Assembly: GCA_014385265.1 (NCBI GenBank)
Contig: JACRTJ010000011.1
Coordinates: 1-64,000 of the forward strand
Direction of reading: 5' to 3'
DNA length: 64,000 nt
DNA from: Enterocloster hominis (ex Liu et al. 2021)
GTDB taxonomy: Bacteria > Bacillota > Clostridia > Lachnospirales > Lachnospiraceae
How positions within the stretch are numbered: position 1 is the first letter of the stretch; each line of letters opens with the position of its first letter. The translations under genes and the position numbers were made by a program. Positions 17,262 to 24,307 of this stretch are shown here, in pieces. A model generated the notes under the pieces. That model made no database searches. It worked only from the letters and a program-made list of their open reading frames with translations, and had not been told where the DNA came from.

Positions 17262-17349
17262 CCGCCAACTACCGCAAATAGTTGACGGCTGAAAGATACA
17301 GCTGCTAACTGTCTGAGGGTAAGCCGCTTCTGTGGCTTTCCCTTTTTCT
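17252..17349 (-). ncRNA. Antisense antitoxin RNA, unit 1
   Basis: On the minus strand TTGTAA (17383-17378), a 16-bp spacer and TATACT (17361-17356) predict a start near 17349. The RNA of roughly 95-100 nt would run leftward and end at a hairpin (17261-17289: GCCGTCAACTA pairing with TAGTTGGCGGC) followed by a T6 tract, which is the complement of the final Lys codons of the toxin gene. It is antisense to the whole 3' part of the toxin mRNA, including its terminator. The arrangement resembles known RatA/TxpA and SR4/BsrG pairs. Confidence 0.75.
17317..17347 (+). terminator. Toxin mRNA terminator, unit 1
   Basis: GGGTAAGCCGC pairs with GTGGCTTTCCC (one T-T mismatch, one G-T wobble) around TTCT, followed by TTTTT. 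The same 3' sequence is complementary to the 5' leader at 17079-17112 (GGGAAACCACAGA and GCGGCTTACCCTC), so the full-length message can fold its ends together. Identical elements lie 371 bp on in unit 2, and near-identical ones 742 bp on in unit 3. Confidence 0.8.
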
Positions 17350-17412
17350 ATATTTAGTATATCATATCTGAAAGAAATTACAAGTATCAGATATCGCGGA
17401 TAAAAATAAAGA

Positions 17413-17441
17413 TTGTCATCCAGATATCGCTATTATATAAT
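17413..17441 (+). promoter_or_regulatory. Toxin promoter, unit 2
   Basis: Same TTGTCA-17-TATAAT promoter as unit 1, displaced by 371 bp. It lies directly after the antisense promoter of unit 1, which reads the other way. Confidence 0.85.
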
Positions 17442-17539
17442 ACCAATATGGGAAACCACAGAGCCAGGGCGGCTTACCCTCTGATGATTCGGAGGGCCTA
17501 TAACCCCTCCAGACCAAAGAGGAAAGGAGGGCGTTGCTT

Positions 17540-17632
17540 ATGTATATTACATATTCTGATATGGTTCAGACGGGAATATTCATATGCGCCCTTGTGGGAC
17601 TGTGCTATACAGTCTTTAAGGGAAAAAAGTAG
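17540..17632 (+). CDS. Holin-like type I toxin peptide, unit 2
   Basis: Identical at base level to the unit 1 peptide gene, with the same leader, ribosome site and downstream signals. The 30-residue product has one membrane helix and a basic FKGKK tail. The perfect identity of units 1 and 2 across all 371 bp implies a recent duplication or ongoing gene conversion. The antisense RNA of either unit should be able to act on the message of the other. Confidence 0.82.
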   Translation: MYITYSDMVQTGIFICALVGLCYTVFKGKK

Positions 17633-17720
17633 CCGCCAACTACCGCAAATAGTTGACGGCTGAAAGATACAGCTGCTAACTGTCTGAGGGTAAGCCGCTT
17701 CTGTGGCTTTCCCTTTTTCT
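17623..17720 (-). ncRNA. Antisense antitoxin RNA, unit 2
   Basis: Same promoter (TTGTAA-16-TATACT on the minus strand), body and hairpin terminator as unit 1, displaced by 371 bp. Sequence identity with unit 1 means the two antitoxins are interchangeable. Confidence 0.75.
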
Positions 17721-17783
17721 ATATTTAGTATATCATATCTGAAAGAAATTACAAGTATCAGATATCGCGGATAAAAATAAAGA

Positions 17784-17812
17784 TTGTCATCCAGATATCG
17801 CTATTATATAAT
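17784..17812 (+). promoter_or_regulatory. Toxin promoter, unit 3
   Basis: TTGTCA at 17784-17789 and TATAAT at 17807-17812, unchanged from units 1 and 2. Confidence 0.85.
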
Positions 17813-17910
17813 ACCAATATGGGAAACCACAGAGCCAGGGCGGCTTACCCTCTGATGATTCGGAGGGCCTATAACCCCTCCGGACCAAAGAGGAAAGGAG
17901 GGCGTTGCTT

Positions 17911-18003
17911 ATGTATATTACATATTCTGATATGATTCAGACGGGAATATTCATATGCGCCCTTGTGGGACTGTGCTATACAGTCTTTAAGGGAAAAAAG
18001 TAG
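17911..18003 (+). CDS. Holin-like type I toxin peptide, unit 3
   Basis: Encodes the same 30-residue peptide with a single change, Val9 to Ile (GTT to ATT). The leader differs by one base near 17880 in the loop side of the CCCCTCC element. The hydrophobic helix and FKGKK tail are unchanged. What differs is the 3' untranslated part: about 50 bases after the stop codon are unlike units 1 and 2, so this message should be recognised by its own antisense RNA rather than by theirs. It ends the array, 140 bases from the convergent M20 gene. Confidence 0.82.
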   Translation: MYITYSDMIQTGIFICALVGLCYTVFKGKK

Positions 18004-18091
18004 CCGCCACATCTCGCACATGTGACGGCCGCCCGTTAGGGTAGTAATTCATTGTTCGGGGTAAGCCGCTTCTGTGGCTTTCCCTTTTTCT
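17994..18091 (-). ncRNA. Antisense antitoxin RNA, unit 3 (diverged)
   Basis: The antisense promoter (TTACAA on the plus strand at 18120-18125 and AGTATA 22 bases to its left) and the 5' hairpin match units 1 and 2. The body and terminator loop are different. The terminator stem now reads GCCGTCACAT pairing with ATGTGGCGGC and is still fully paired, with the loop GTGCGAG instead of TTTGCGG. The T6 tract is kept. The change in both arms of the stem supports a selected RNA structure and suggests a separate antitoxin specificity. Confidence 0.75.
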
Positions 18092-18141
18092 ATATTTAGT
18101 ATATCATATCTGAAAGAAATTACAAGTATCAGACTTCCGTT

Positions 18142-19323
18142 TTATTCCCCATCCTGTTTTGTGAGCTTTAAGTACAGAGCCAGCTCCATTTCCAGGGCAA
18201 TGGCCAGTCCGCGTTCATCCAGCTGGAAGCTGCAGTTGTGATGGGGGCTGGAGGTGATGGGACGGTCCGGATCGGCCATACCCACATGGAAATATGCGCC
18301 GGGCTTTTCCATCAGGAAGTAGGCGAAGTCCTCCCCGCCCAGGGAACCGGATTCCTCCACCGGTGTGTACCCCATGGTATCTGCCGCATCTGCGATCACA
18401 TCTGCGTATTCCGGCGTATTGATGGTGGCCGGGTATCCCAGGGTGGTGGTCACGTCGCAGGTCATTCCGTGGGCCTCGCAGATGCCGTGGCTGATGGAAT
18501 CAATGTGGCCGAAGATCTGCTGGATCAGGTCATTGTCCTGGGTACGGATGTTGCCGCCCAGGGTAACGGTATCTGTGATGATATTGGGGTACTGGCCGCC
18601 GTTTATGTAGGAGACGGTGAATACTCCGGTATCTGCGGGGGCCTTCTTTTCTGCCAGGATCTGGTTTAAGGCAGAGGCCAGGAGACAGGCCACAGGAACC
18701 GGGTTTTTCGCGTTGTGGGGAGCGCTTCCGTGTCCTCCCTTGCCGTGGATAGCCACTTCATAAATACCGATGGCCGCGGAGCTGGAGCTGTGGCTTAAGG
18801 TGATGGTCCCCAGGGGATGGTTGGAGGAGCTGTGCATTCCGAATACCATGTCCACGCCGTCTAAGGCATGATCTGCGCAGAGGGCCTTTGCTCCGCCGGG
18901 AAGCTTTTCCTCCGCTGCCTGGAAGATGAATTTTACAGTTCCTTTTACCAGCTCCGGATGCTCAGATAAGATCCGGGCCAATACTAAGAGACAGGCGGCA
19001 TGGGTGTCATGGCCGCAGGCGTGCATGATGCCGGGCGTTTTGGATTTATAGGGGAGATCGTTATTTTCTTCCACAGGAAGAGCGTCGATATCTGCCCGGA
19101 AGGCGATGCAGGGACCAGCCTCCCGGCCCTTCAGGATTCCCACCGTGCTGGTGCCGGTGATCCCGTCCTGGAGGGCAATCCCCATGGAGCCAAGGGCCTT
19201 GCGGATGTATTCTGCGGTCCTGTATTCCTCAAAGGAAAGCTCCGGGTTTTCATGGAGATGGTGGCGGATCTCTTTTAACGGTTCTTCATAGGAGTGGACC
19301 AGGTCTTTGACAAATTGTTTCAT
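18142..19323 (-). CDS. M20 family amidohydrolase/aminoacylase
   Basis: A 393-residue metallopeptidase of the M20D branch (hippurate hydrolase/N-acyl-amino-acid amidohydrolase type), which releases amino acids from N-acylated or amide conjugates in the cytoplasm. It shows HHLHENPELSFEEYRT near the N-terminus, MHACGHDTHAACLL with the metal-binding CGHD-H, the catalytic QAAEEKLPGGAK, FGMHSSSNHPLG and the dimerisation domain with GGHGSAPH. A His near the end (PHHNCSFQLDE) completes the site. AAAGGAAC precedes the ATG. The stop lies just beside the third toxin-antitoxin unit. The substrate is not determined. Confidence 0.9.
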   Translation of the reverse strand: MKQFVKDLVHSYEEPLKEIRHHLHENPELSFEEYRTAEYIRKALGSMGIALQDGITGTSTVGILKGREAGPCIAFRADIDALPVEENNDLPYKSKTPGIMHACGHDTHAACLLVLARILSEHPELVKGTVKFIFQAAEEKLPGGAKALCADHALDGVDMVFGMHSSSNHPLGTITLSHSSSSAAIGIYEVAIHGKGGHGSAPHNAKNPVPVACLLASALNQILAEKKAPADTGVFTVSYINGGQYPNIITDTVTLGGNIRTQDNDLIQQIFGHIDSISHGICEAHGMTCDVTTTLGYPATINTPEYADVIADAADTMGYTPVEESGSLGGEDFAYFLMEKPGAYFHVGMADPDRPITSSPHHNCSFQLDERGLAIALEMELALYLKLTKQDGE

Positions 19324-19448
19324 TTGTGTGTTCCTTTCTTATATTTTATGTTTTCTGATAAAATAAAGTATATAAAGAATTCACAGATTTTACAATAGCG
19401 GAGAAGGAAAAAGGATGATATAATGAATTTAGACAGGAGGCGGGGAAT

Positions 19449-19751
19449 ATGATCGATCTGGATGGGATGATCTCCATCCCATATTTGAAAAAAACCACGT
19501 TTACGGGAAGTGAGAAAGAAATGAATTTCATGATACGGAAGGAAGCGGGAGAGAATGGCGACGTTCTTCAGGCCGCTGCCTGGCCAGGACCCTATATTTT
19601 TTCTGTGACAGAGGATGAAAAAAAGACGTTTCAGGAATTTTCCTTCGATAACGAGGGGATCCGGAATGCAGTGGACTGGCTGAACCGATTTTATGGAGAG
19701 AACTACGGAACGGATGAGGAAAAGGCGGATACAGAAAAAAGGCAGCTCTGA
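19449..19751 (+). CDS. Small hypothetical protein
   Basis: A 100-residue soluble protein that I do not recognise. It opens MIDLDGMISIPYLKKTTFTG, has an aromatic centre (AAWPGPYIFSV) and a charged end. The ribosome site ACAGGAGGCGGGG and a nearby TATAAT-like box at 19417 support it as a real gene. It is divergent from the M20 gene and convergent with the HD-LarE gene. No membrane helix or signal peptide is seen, and no function is proposed. Confidence 0.65.
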   Translation: MIDLDGMISIPYLKKTTFTGSEKEMNFMIRKEAGENGDVLQAAAWPGPYIFSVTEDEKKTFQEFSFDNEGIRNAVDWLNRFYGENYGTDEEKADTEKRQL

Positions 19752-19784
19752 TGGATTTCAGACTGCCTTTGCTGTATCTGTTTT

Positions 19785-21401
19785 TTATATGGTCACAGAC
19801 CGGGCGGAAAGATCCAGGAGTACCTGGGAGAAATCTGGTTTTAAAAGCTCCAGGACCTCCAGCCGTTTTCCGGCCAGAAGGTAAAACTGGGATTCCGTAA
19901 GCTGGAGCCTGGCATTCCAGGAATCCTGGCCTGCGGGATCCTTCCAGACGCGGACGCGGAAATCAGAAAAGCCAAGCCTGGTGAGGCCGGTCTCTGCCCG
20001 CTCGATCTTTTTTAGGATCTCCGGGTCGATGGAGCAGCCAGTGGGGACTCTGGTGGCAAGGCAGGCATAGGCCGGCTTGTTCCAGGTAAAGAGTCCCGCG
20101 TTCCGGGAATATTCCCGAAGGGCCTTTTTGGTGACGCCGCAGACCCGCAGGGGGGAAAGGACCCGGAGCTCCCGAAGGGCCCGCATCCCGGGCCGGTCTC
20201 CGGCGTCGTCGGAGGCGTTGGTACCGTCCATGACCTCCAGGAAGCCGTCTTTTTCTGCCGCCTCCAGGATCCTTGAAAAGATGGCGTTTTTACAGTGATA
20301 GCAGCGGTCGGAGGGGTTTTCCCGGACTGCGGACAGCTCCAGGACGTTTAAGGGGAGTATGGTCATCTCGGCTTTCAGGGAAACGGCCAGTTTTTTTGCG
20401 TCCTCCAGTTCAAAGGCCGGCTGGAAGGGGGAAGCTGCATAATAAGCCCGGACATGGCAGTCGCAGGCCCTGGCCGCGTATAGGAGATAGGCGGAGTCAG
20501 TCCCACCGGAAAACGCCAGAGCCATCTTCGGGTGGTCCTGGAAAAATTCCCGGAGAGCGTCGGGAATGGTCTGTCCGAAGGTCTCCATGTACAGGTCCAC
20601 CGTTCCCAGAGCTTCGTGGACCAGGGCTCTGGCAGCAGGGTTCTTAAAATCCGTCCGCTCAAAGGGCTTTCTATAATACCCCTGCTCCTTTACGATCTGG
20701 ATGCTTTCCCGGTAGTTTAAGTCGAATACAAAGCATAAAAAGCCGATCCACTGGTCCAGGTGGGTCTTCCTGGCACGCCGGTCCACGGAAACATGGTCCC
20801 GGAGAGCTTCCATGACCTCTGGGGTTATGGTTTCCCGGGAGATCTCTTCCTCGGAGGCCCCCACCACATCGGTCATGTCGTCGGTGGCAAAGACACGGAA
20901 AATGTCGCATTTATCGGCGTCCCGGATGAGGCGGCACAGCTCCAGGACCTCTCCGGCGGAGCAGCAGGGCCCCGGCGCTCTTAAACTCTGGGCGTCATCG
21001 GGACAGGAAGAGGCTGCGGCCGTCACGGTGGGATCGATCCTCAGCTTGTTATGGTTTTCGATGGCAGTGAGAACGGCTTCCCTGTCTGTCTCAGGCAGCC
21101 GGTCCAGCACATGGTTTTCCCGCAGGACCCGGCAGCTTAAGGATGCGTGGTCCACGCTTTTATGGTCCAGGAAGGTGTCGTACTGTTTTAACTGCTCAAA
21201 CCGGCCGATATCATGAAAAAGGGCGCATAAAAGGGCCAGTCCGGCGGTGTGGGGCGGCAGAAGGCGCTTCTGGCACAGATTTTCCATGACAGAGACAACG
21301 GCATAGGTATGGACGATCTTAAGGGCAACACGGCCGTCTGTGTGATCATAGCGGGCTGCATAATCGTCAAAGTATTTTTTATATTCATTGAAATCGATCA
21401 T
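19785..21401 (-). CDS. HD domain fused to LarE-like sulfur transferase
   Basis: A 538-residue two-domain protein. Residues 1-245 carry an HD phosphohydrolase pattern: H31, H63-D64 (LFHDIGRF), H85, H117 and the RDADKCD motif at 160-166. Residues 270-538 match LarE, the ATP-dependent sacrificial sulfur transferase that makes the nickel-pincer cofactor of lactate racemase: PP-loop FSGGTDS (297-303), RCYHCK, DGTNASDDAGDRPGMRA, and the sulfur-donor Cys447 in KPAYACLATR. LarE alone is about 270 residues, so this is a fusion. No larA, larB or larC lies in the window. I infer a LarE-type reaction with an HD domain that may act on a nucleotide intermediate. AAAGGAA precedes the ATG. Confidence 0.85.
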   Translation of the reverse strand: MIDFNEYKKYFDDYAARYDHTDGRVALKIVHTYAVVSVMENLCQKRLLPPHTAGLALLCALFHDIGRFEQLKQYDTFLDHKSVDHASLSCRVLRENHVLDRLPETDREAVLTAIENHNKLRIDPTVTAAASSCPDDAQSLRAPGPCCSAGEVLELCRLIRDADKCDIFRVFATDDMTDVVGASEEEISRETITPEVMEALRDHVSVDRRARKTHLDQWIGFLCFVFDLNYRESIQIVKEQGYYRKPFERTDFKNPAARALVHEALGTVDLYMETFGQTIPDALREFFQDHPKMALAFSGGTDSAYLLYAARACDCHVRAYYAASPFQPAFELEDAKKLAVSLKAEMTILPLNVLELSAVRENPSDRCYHCKNAIFSRILEAAEKDGFLEVMDGTNASDDAGDRPGMRALRELRVLSPLRVCGVTKKALREYSRNAGLFTWNKPAYACLATRVPTGCSIDPEILKKIERAETGLTRLGFSDFRVRVWKDPAGQDSWNARLQLTESQFYLLAGKRLEVLELLKPDFSQVLLDLSARSVTI

Positions 21402-21676
21402 TGGCAGGAAATTCCTTTCTTGGGGGATCCGTATCCCTCCGGGAGAATGAAGCGCCGGATTTTGGCGGCGATCGGATCTGTTTGTAACGCATTATATCAT
21501 GACCGGTCTGGTTTCACAATATGGGGGCTGGCGGACTTCCTGGGGATTTTCACATTTGGATTTTCTGAGAGGAAACCCTTGGAAGAATCCGGCTCAGAGT
21601 GCTATAATGAAACTGTCAGGCTCCTGGCCAGGCTCTGGCATCAGCCAGAAAAAACAGATAGAAAGAGTGGAAAACC

Positions 21677-23068
21677 ATGCCGGCAAATCAGACAGCAAAA
21701 AAGAAGAGATACGACATGCTGACAGATCATCCAGGGAAGGCGCTTTTATTTTTTGCCCTCCCCATGATCTTCGGCAACCTGTTCCAACAGCTTTACAATA
21801 TCACAGACTCGGTGATCGTGGGCCGCTTCGTCGGGGAAAATGCCCTGGCGGCCGTGGGCGCGTCCTACGCCATCACCAACGTGTTCATCGCCATTGCCAT
21901 CGGCGGCGGAATCGGGAGCTCGGTGATCATCTCCCAGTTTCTGGGAGCGGGAAAGATAGGGAAAATGAAGACAGCCGTATTTACGACCATGATCAATTTC
22001 CTGGTGATCTCTGTGATCCTGGGGACCGTTGGTGCTGTTTTTAACCATCAGATCCTTTCGTGGGTCAATACGCCGGAGGACATTTTTTCCGATGCAGCCC
22101 TGTATCTGGCCATTTATTTTCTGGGTCTTCCGTTTTTGTTCATGTACAATGTCCAGGCATCCATTTTTAATTCCCTGGGAGATTCCAAAAGACCGCTGTA
22201 TCTTCTGATCTTCTCCTCCCTGTTAAACATTGCGCTGGATATGGTGTTCGTGATCTGCTTCCATCAGGGAGTCCGTGGAGTGGCGGTGGCAACGCTGATC
22301 GCCCAGGGCGTCTCGGCGGTACTCTCCTTTTTCCTTCTGATGCGGAAGCTGAAGGGGTATGAGGAAGAGGAAAAATATGGCTGTTATGATTTCGGGATGA
22401 TGCGGTCCATGGTGAAGATCGCCGTTCCCTCCACGCTCCAGCAGTCCATCGTCCACATGGGCATCCTTCTGGTCCAGTCCGTGGTCAACAGCTTCGGCTC
22501 CGCGGCCCTGGCAGGCTATTCGGCAGGAAGCCGGATCGAGTCCTTAAGCATCGTTCCCATGCTGGCCATGGGAAATGCCATGTCCACCTTTACGGCCCAG
22601 AATATTGGCGCTGGAAAGCTGGACCGGGTGAAGGAGGGCTATAAGATGTGCTATGTGACCGTGCTCACTGTGGGCGCGGGCCTGTGCATCATGTACCAGC
22701 TGTTCGGCGGCGCGTTTGTGTCCATGTTTTTGGAGAGCGGCGGCAGCACTGCCTATTCTGTGGGCGTTTCTTACGTGAAATTTCTTTCCTTTTTCTATGC
22801 CTTCATCGGCCTTAAGGCCACTACCGATGGTCTTCTCCGGGGAGCTGGGGATGTGGCGGCATTTACGGCGGCCAATCTGGTGAATTTGTCCATCCGGGTC
22901 ATCGTCACCAACGTGTTTGCCCCTGTTTACGGGATCCAGGTGGCATGGATGGCCGTTCCCATGGGCTGGGCGGCCAACTATATCATTTCCTTTGGCTGGT
23001 ATCTGACGGGAAAATGGAAGCGGGTGAAGGTAATATCTGCAGACCAGGGAGAAAAGCGTAAAAATTAA
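21677..23068 (+). CDS. MATE family efflux transporter
   Basis: A 463-residue, 12-helix MATE pump, only distantly similar to the one at 1548-2879. Family features are LPMIFGNLFQQLYNITDSVIVGRFVG at the start (split over residues 24-49), the QFLGAGK loop and a second copy of the fold from about residue 240 (VPSTLQQSIVHMG). It probably extrudes cationic compounds using an ion gradient. The ribosome site before 21677 is weak (GAGTGG). The M20 gene follows 20 bases downstream, so the two may be co-transcribed. The substrate is unknown. Confidence 0.87.
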   Translation: MPANQTAKKKRYDMLTDHPGKALLFFALPMIFGNLFQQLYNITDSVIVGRFVGENALAAVGASYAITNVFIAIAIGGGIGSSVIISQFLGAGKIGKMKTAVFTTMINFLVISVILGTVGAVFNHQILSWVNTPEDIFSDAALYLAIYFLGLPFLFMYNVQASIFNSLGDSKRPLYLLIFSSLLNIALDMVFVICFHQGVRGVAVATLIAQGVSAVLSFFLLMRKLKGYEEEEKYGCYDFGMMRSMVKIAVPSTLQQSIVHMGILLVQSVVNSFGSAALAGYSAGSRIESLSIVPMLAMGNAMSTFTAQNIGAGKLDRVKEGYKMCYVTVLTVGAGLCIMYQLFGGAFVSMFLESGGSTAYSVGVSYVKFLSFFYAFIGLKATTDGLLRGAGDVAAFTAANLVNLSIRVIVTNVFAPVYGIQVAWMAVPMGWAANYIISFGWYLTGKWKRVKVISADQGEKRKN

Positions 23069-23088
23069 ATATATAGGGAGGGATCCAT

Positions 23089-24216
23089 ATGGAGGAGAGA
23101 CTTTTAAAGTATTTCAGGGATCACGAGGCGGAGATCTTTGGGGATCTGGAGCGGCTGGTGAAGGCAGAGGCCAGCACATCGGATCTGGAGGCTCTGGCCG
23201 AAACCAGGAAGGTCCTGGAGGCTTTGATCCGGGAGCGGACGGGAGAGGAGCCGCTGGTCTATGAGCGGGAGGGAGGACATGATCTGGTGCGGTTTGAGCT
23301 CGGACAGGGAGAGGAAAAACTCCTGATCATTGGCCATTATGATACCGTACATCTGATCGGCGCCATTCAGTACCGCACAGAGGGAGACCGGCTGTATGGC
23401 CCTGGTGTTTCGGATATGAAAAGTGGTCTTATCTCGGCCATATGGACGGCCAGAGCCTATAAGGAGCTGGGGATCGATCCGGGGAGAAAGCTGGTCTTTA
23501 TTTTCAATGGAGACGAGGAGACGGGAAGCCATGAATCCTCGGACATTATCTGCGGACTGGCAGAAAACGCCCGGGCGGCCCTGGTCTGCGAGCCCTGTGT
23601 GGGAAACGGGGATCTTAAGACAGGAAGAAAGGGAAATATAAAATTCAATGTGACGATCCATGGGAAGGCCTCCCATGCGGGAAATGCCCATAAGGAAGGA
23701 ATCAACGCCATCCAGGAGATGGCTGCGGAGATCCTGAAGATCCAGGCACTGACGGATTATGAGGCCGGCACTACGGTCAATGTGGGCATATGCCAGGGAG
23801 GAACGAAGGTCAATGTGGTACCGGCTGCGGCCAGCTTTTCCGTGGACTGCCGCTATAAATCTATGGAGGAGGGCCAGAGGATCCGACGGGAGATCCTGGA
23901 ATTGCCGATATCTGTTCCTGGTGCGTCCAGGGAGGTGGAGATCGTGGAAGGGAAGCTTCCCATGGAGGAGACCCAGGGGAACATGGAGCTGTTTGTGGCT
24001 GCGAAGGAATGCGGCAGGAAGCTGGGACTTTCGTTTTCCCACCAGTTCGTAGGCGGAGGCAGCGACGGAAACGCTGTGTCAGCCATGGGAATCCCCACCC
24101 TGGACGGCCTGGGAGGCTGGGGGGACGGGGCTCATTCCGAAAGCGAATACCTGCGGATCAGCCAGTATATTCCGCGGATCGCGCTGCTGGCTTCGCTGAT
24201 TCTGGATATCCGGTAG
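23089..24216 (+). CDS. M20 family metallopeptidase (carboxypeptidase G2-like)
   Basis: A 375-residue dizinc peptidase of the glutamate carboxypeptidase/ArgE-like M20 group. The metal site is readable: GHYDTVH, GPGVSDMKSGL with the bridging Asp, the catalytic Glu pair in NGDEETGS, the Glu in LVCEPCVG, and a C-terminal His in WGDGAHSESEYL. A dimerisation domain with HGKASHAGNAHKEG lies between. GGGAGGG precedes the ATG. It has no signal peptide, so it probably trims imported peptides or N-acyl amino acids in the cytoplasm. It follows the MATE gene and is closed by a strong terminator. Confidence 0.88.
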   Translation: MEERLLKYFRDHEAEIFGDLERLVKAEASTSDLEALAETRKVLEALIRERTGEEPLVYEREGGHDLVRFELGQGEEKLLIIGHYDTVHLIGAIQYRTEGDRLYGPGVSDMKSGLISAIWTARAYKELGIDPGRKLVFIFNGDEETGSHESSDIICGLAENARAALVCEPCVGNGDLKTGRKGNIKFNVTIHGKASHAGNAHKEGINAIQEMAAEILKIQALTDYEAGTTVNVGICQGGTKVNVVPAAASFSVDCRYKSMEEGQRIRREILELPISVPGASREVEIVEGKLPMEETQGNMELFVAAKECGRKLGLSFSHQFVGGGSDGNAVSAMGIPTLDGLGGWGDGAHSESEYLRISQYIPRIALLASLILDIR

Positions 24217-24227
24217 AACAATATAGA

Positions 24228-24286
24228 AGAGAGCTGCTGCGGCAGGGGGATTTTGAAGATCCTCTGCTGGCAGCAGCTCTTTTTTT
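24228..24286. terminator. Bidirectional intrinsic terminator
   Basis: AGAGCTGCTGC pairs with GCAGCAGCTCT, followed by TTTTTTT on the plus strand. It lies between the convergent M20 gene and the histidine kinase gene. Confidence 0.85.
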
Positions 24287-24307
24287 GAAATACAGATACA
24301 GATCCGG

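Larger units (their letters stand above)
17031..18132 (+). repeat. Three tandem 371-bp toxin-antitoxin units
   Basis: The unit starting AAAAATAAAGATTGTCATCC occurs at 17031, 17402 and 17773, a constant period of 371 bp. By eye units 1 and 2 are identical. Unit 3 differs by two single bases (near 17880 and in codon 9 of the peptide gene) and by one block of about 50 bases (about 18010-18057) that is almost fully replaced yet has exactly the same length. Each unit holds a promoter, a complementary 5' leader, a 30-codon gene, a convergent antisense RNA gene and terminators for both transcripts. No transposase or flanking direct repeat was seen, so the array probably arose by tandem duplication. 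Confidence 0.92.

Noticed and set aside
17011..17292. Longer open frames (71-93 codons) running through each toxin unit
   Set aside because: They overlap the leader and peptide gene in another frame, have no ribosome site, and would begin at the presumed mRNA 5' end. The 30-codon gene with AAAGGAGGG is far better supported.
17169..18003. Phage holin genes
   Set aside because: The peptides resemble holin-like toxins, but there is no endolysin or other phage gene nearby, and each has a convergent antisense RNA gene.
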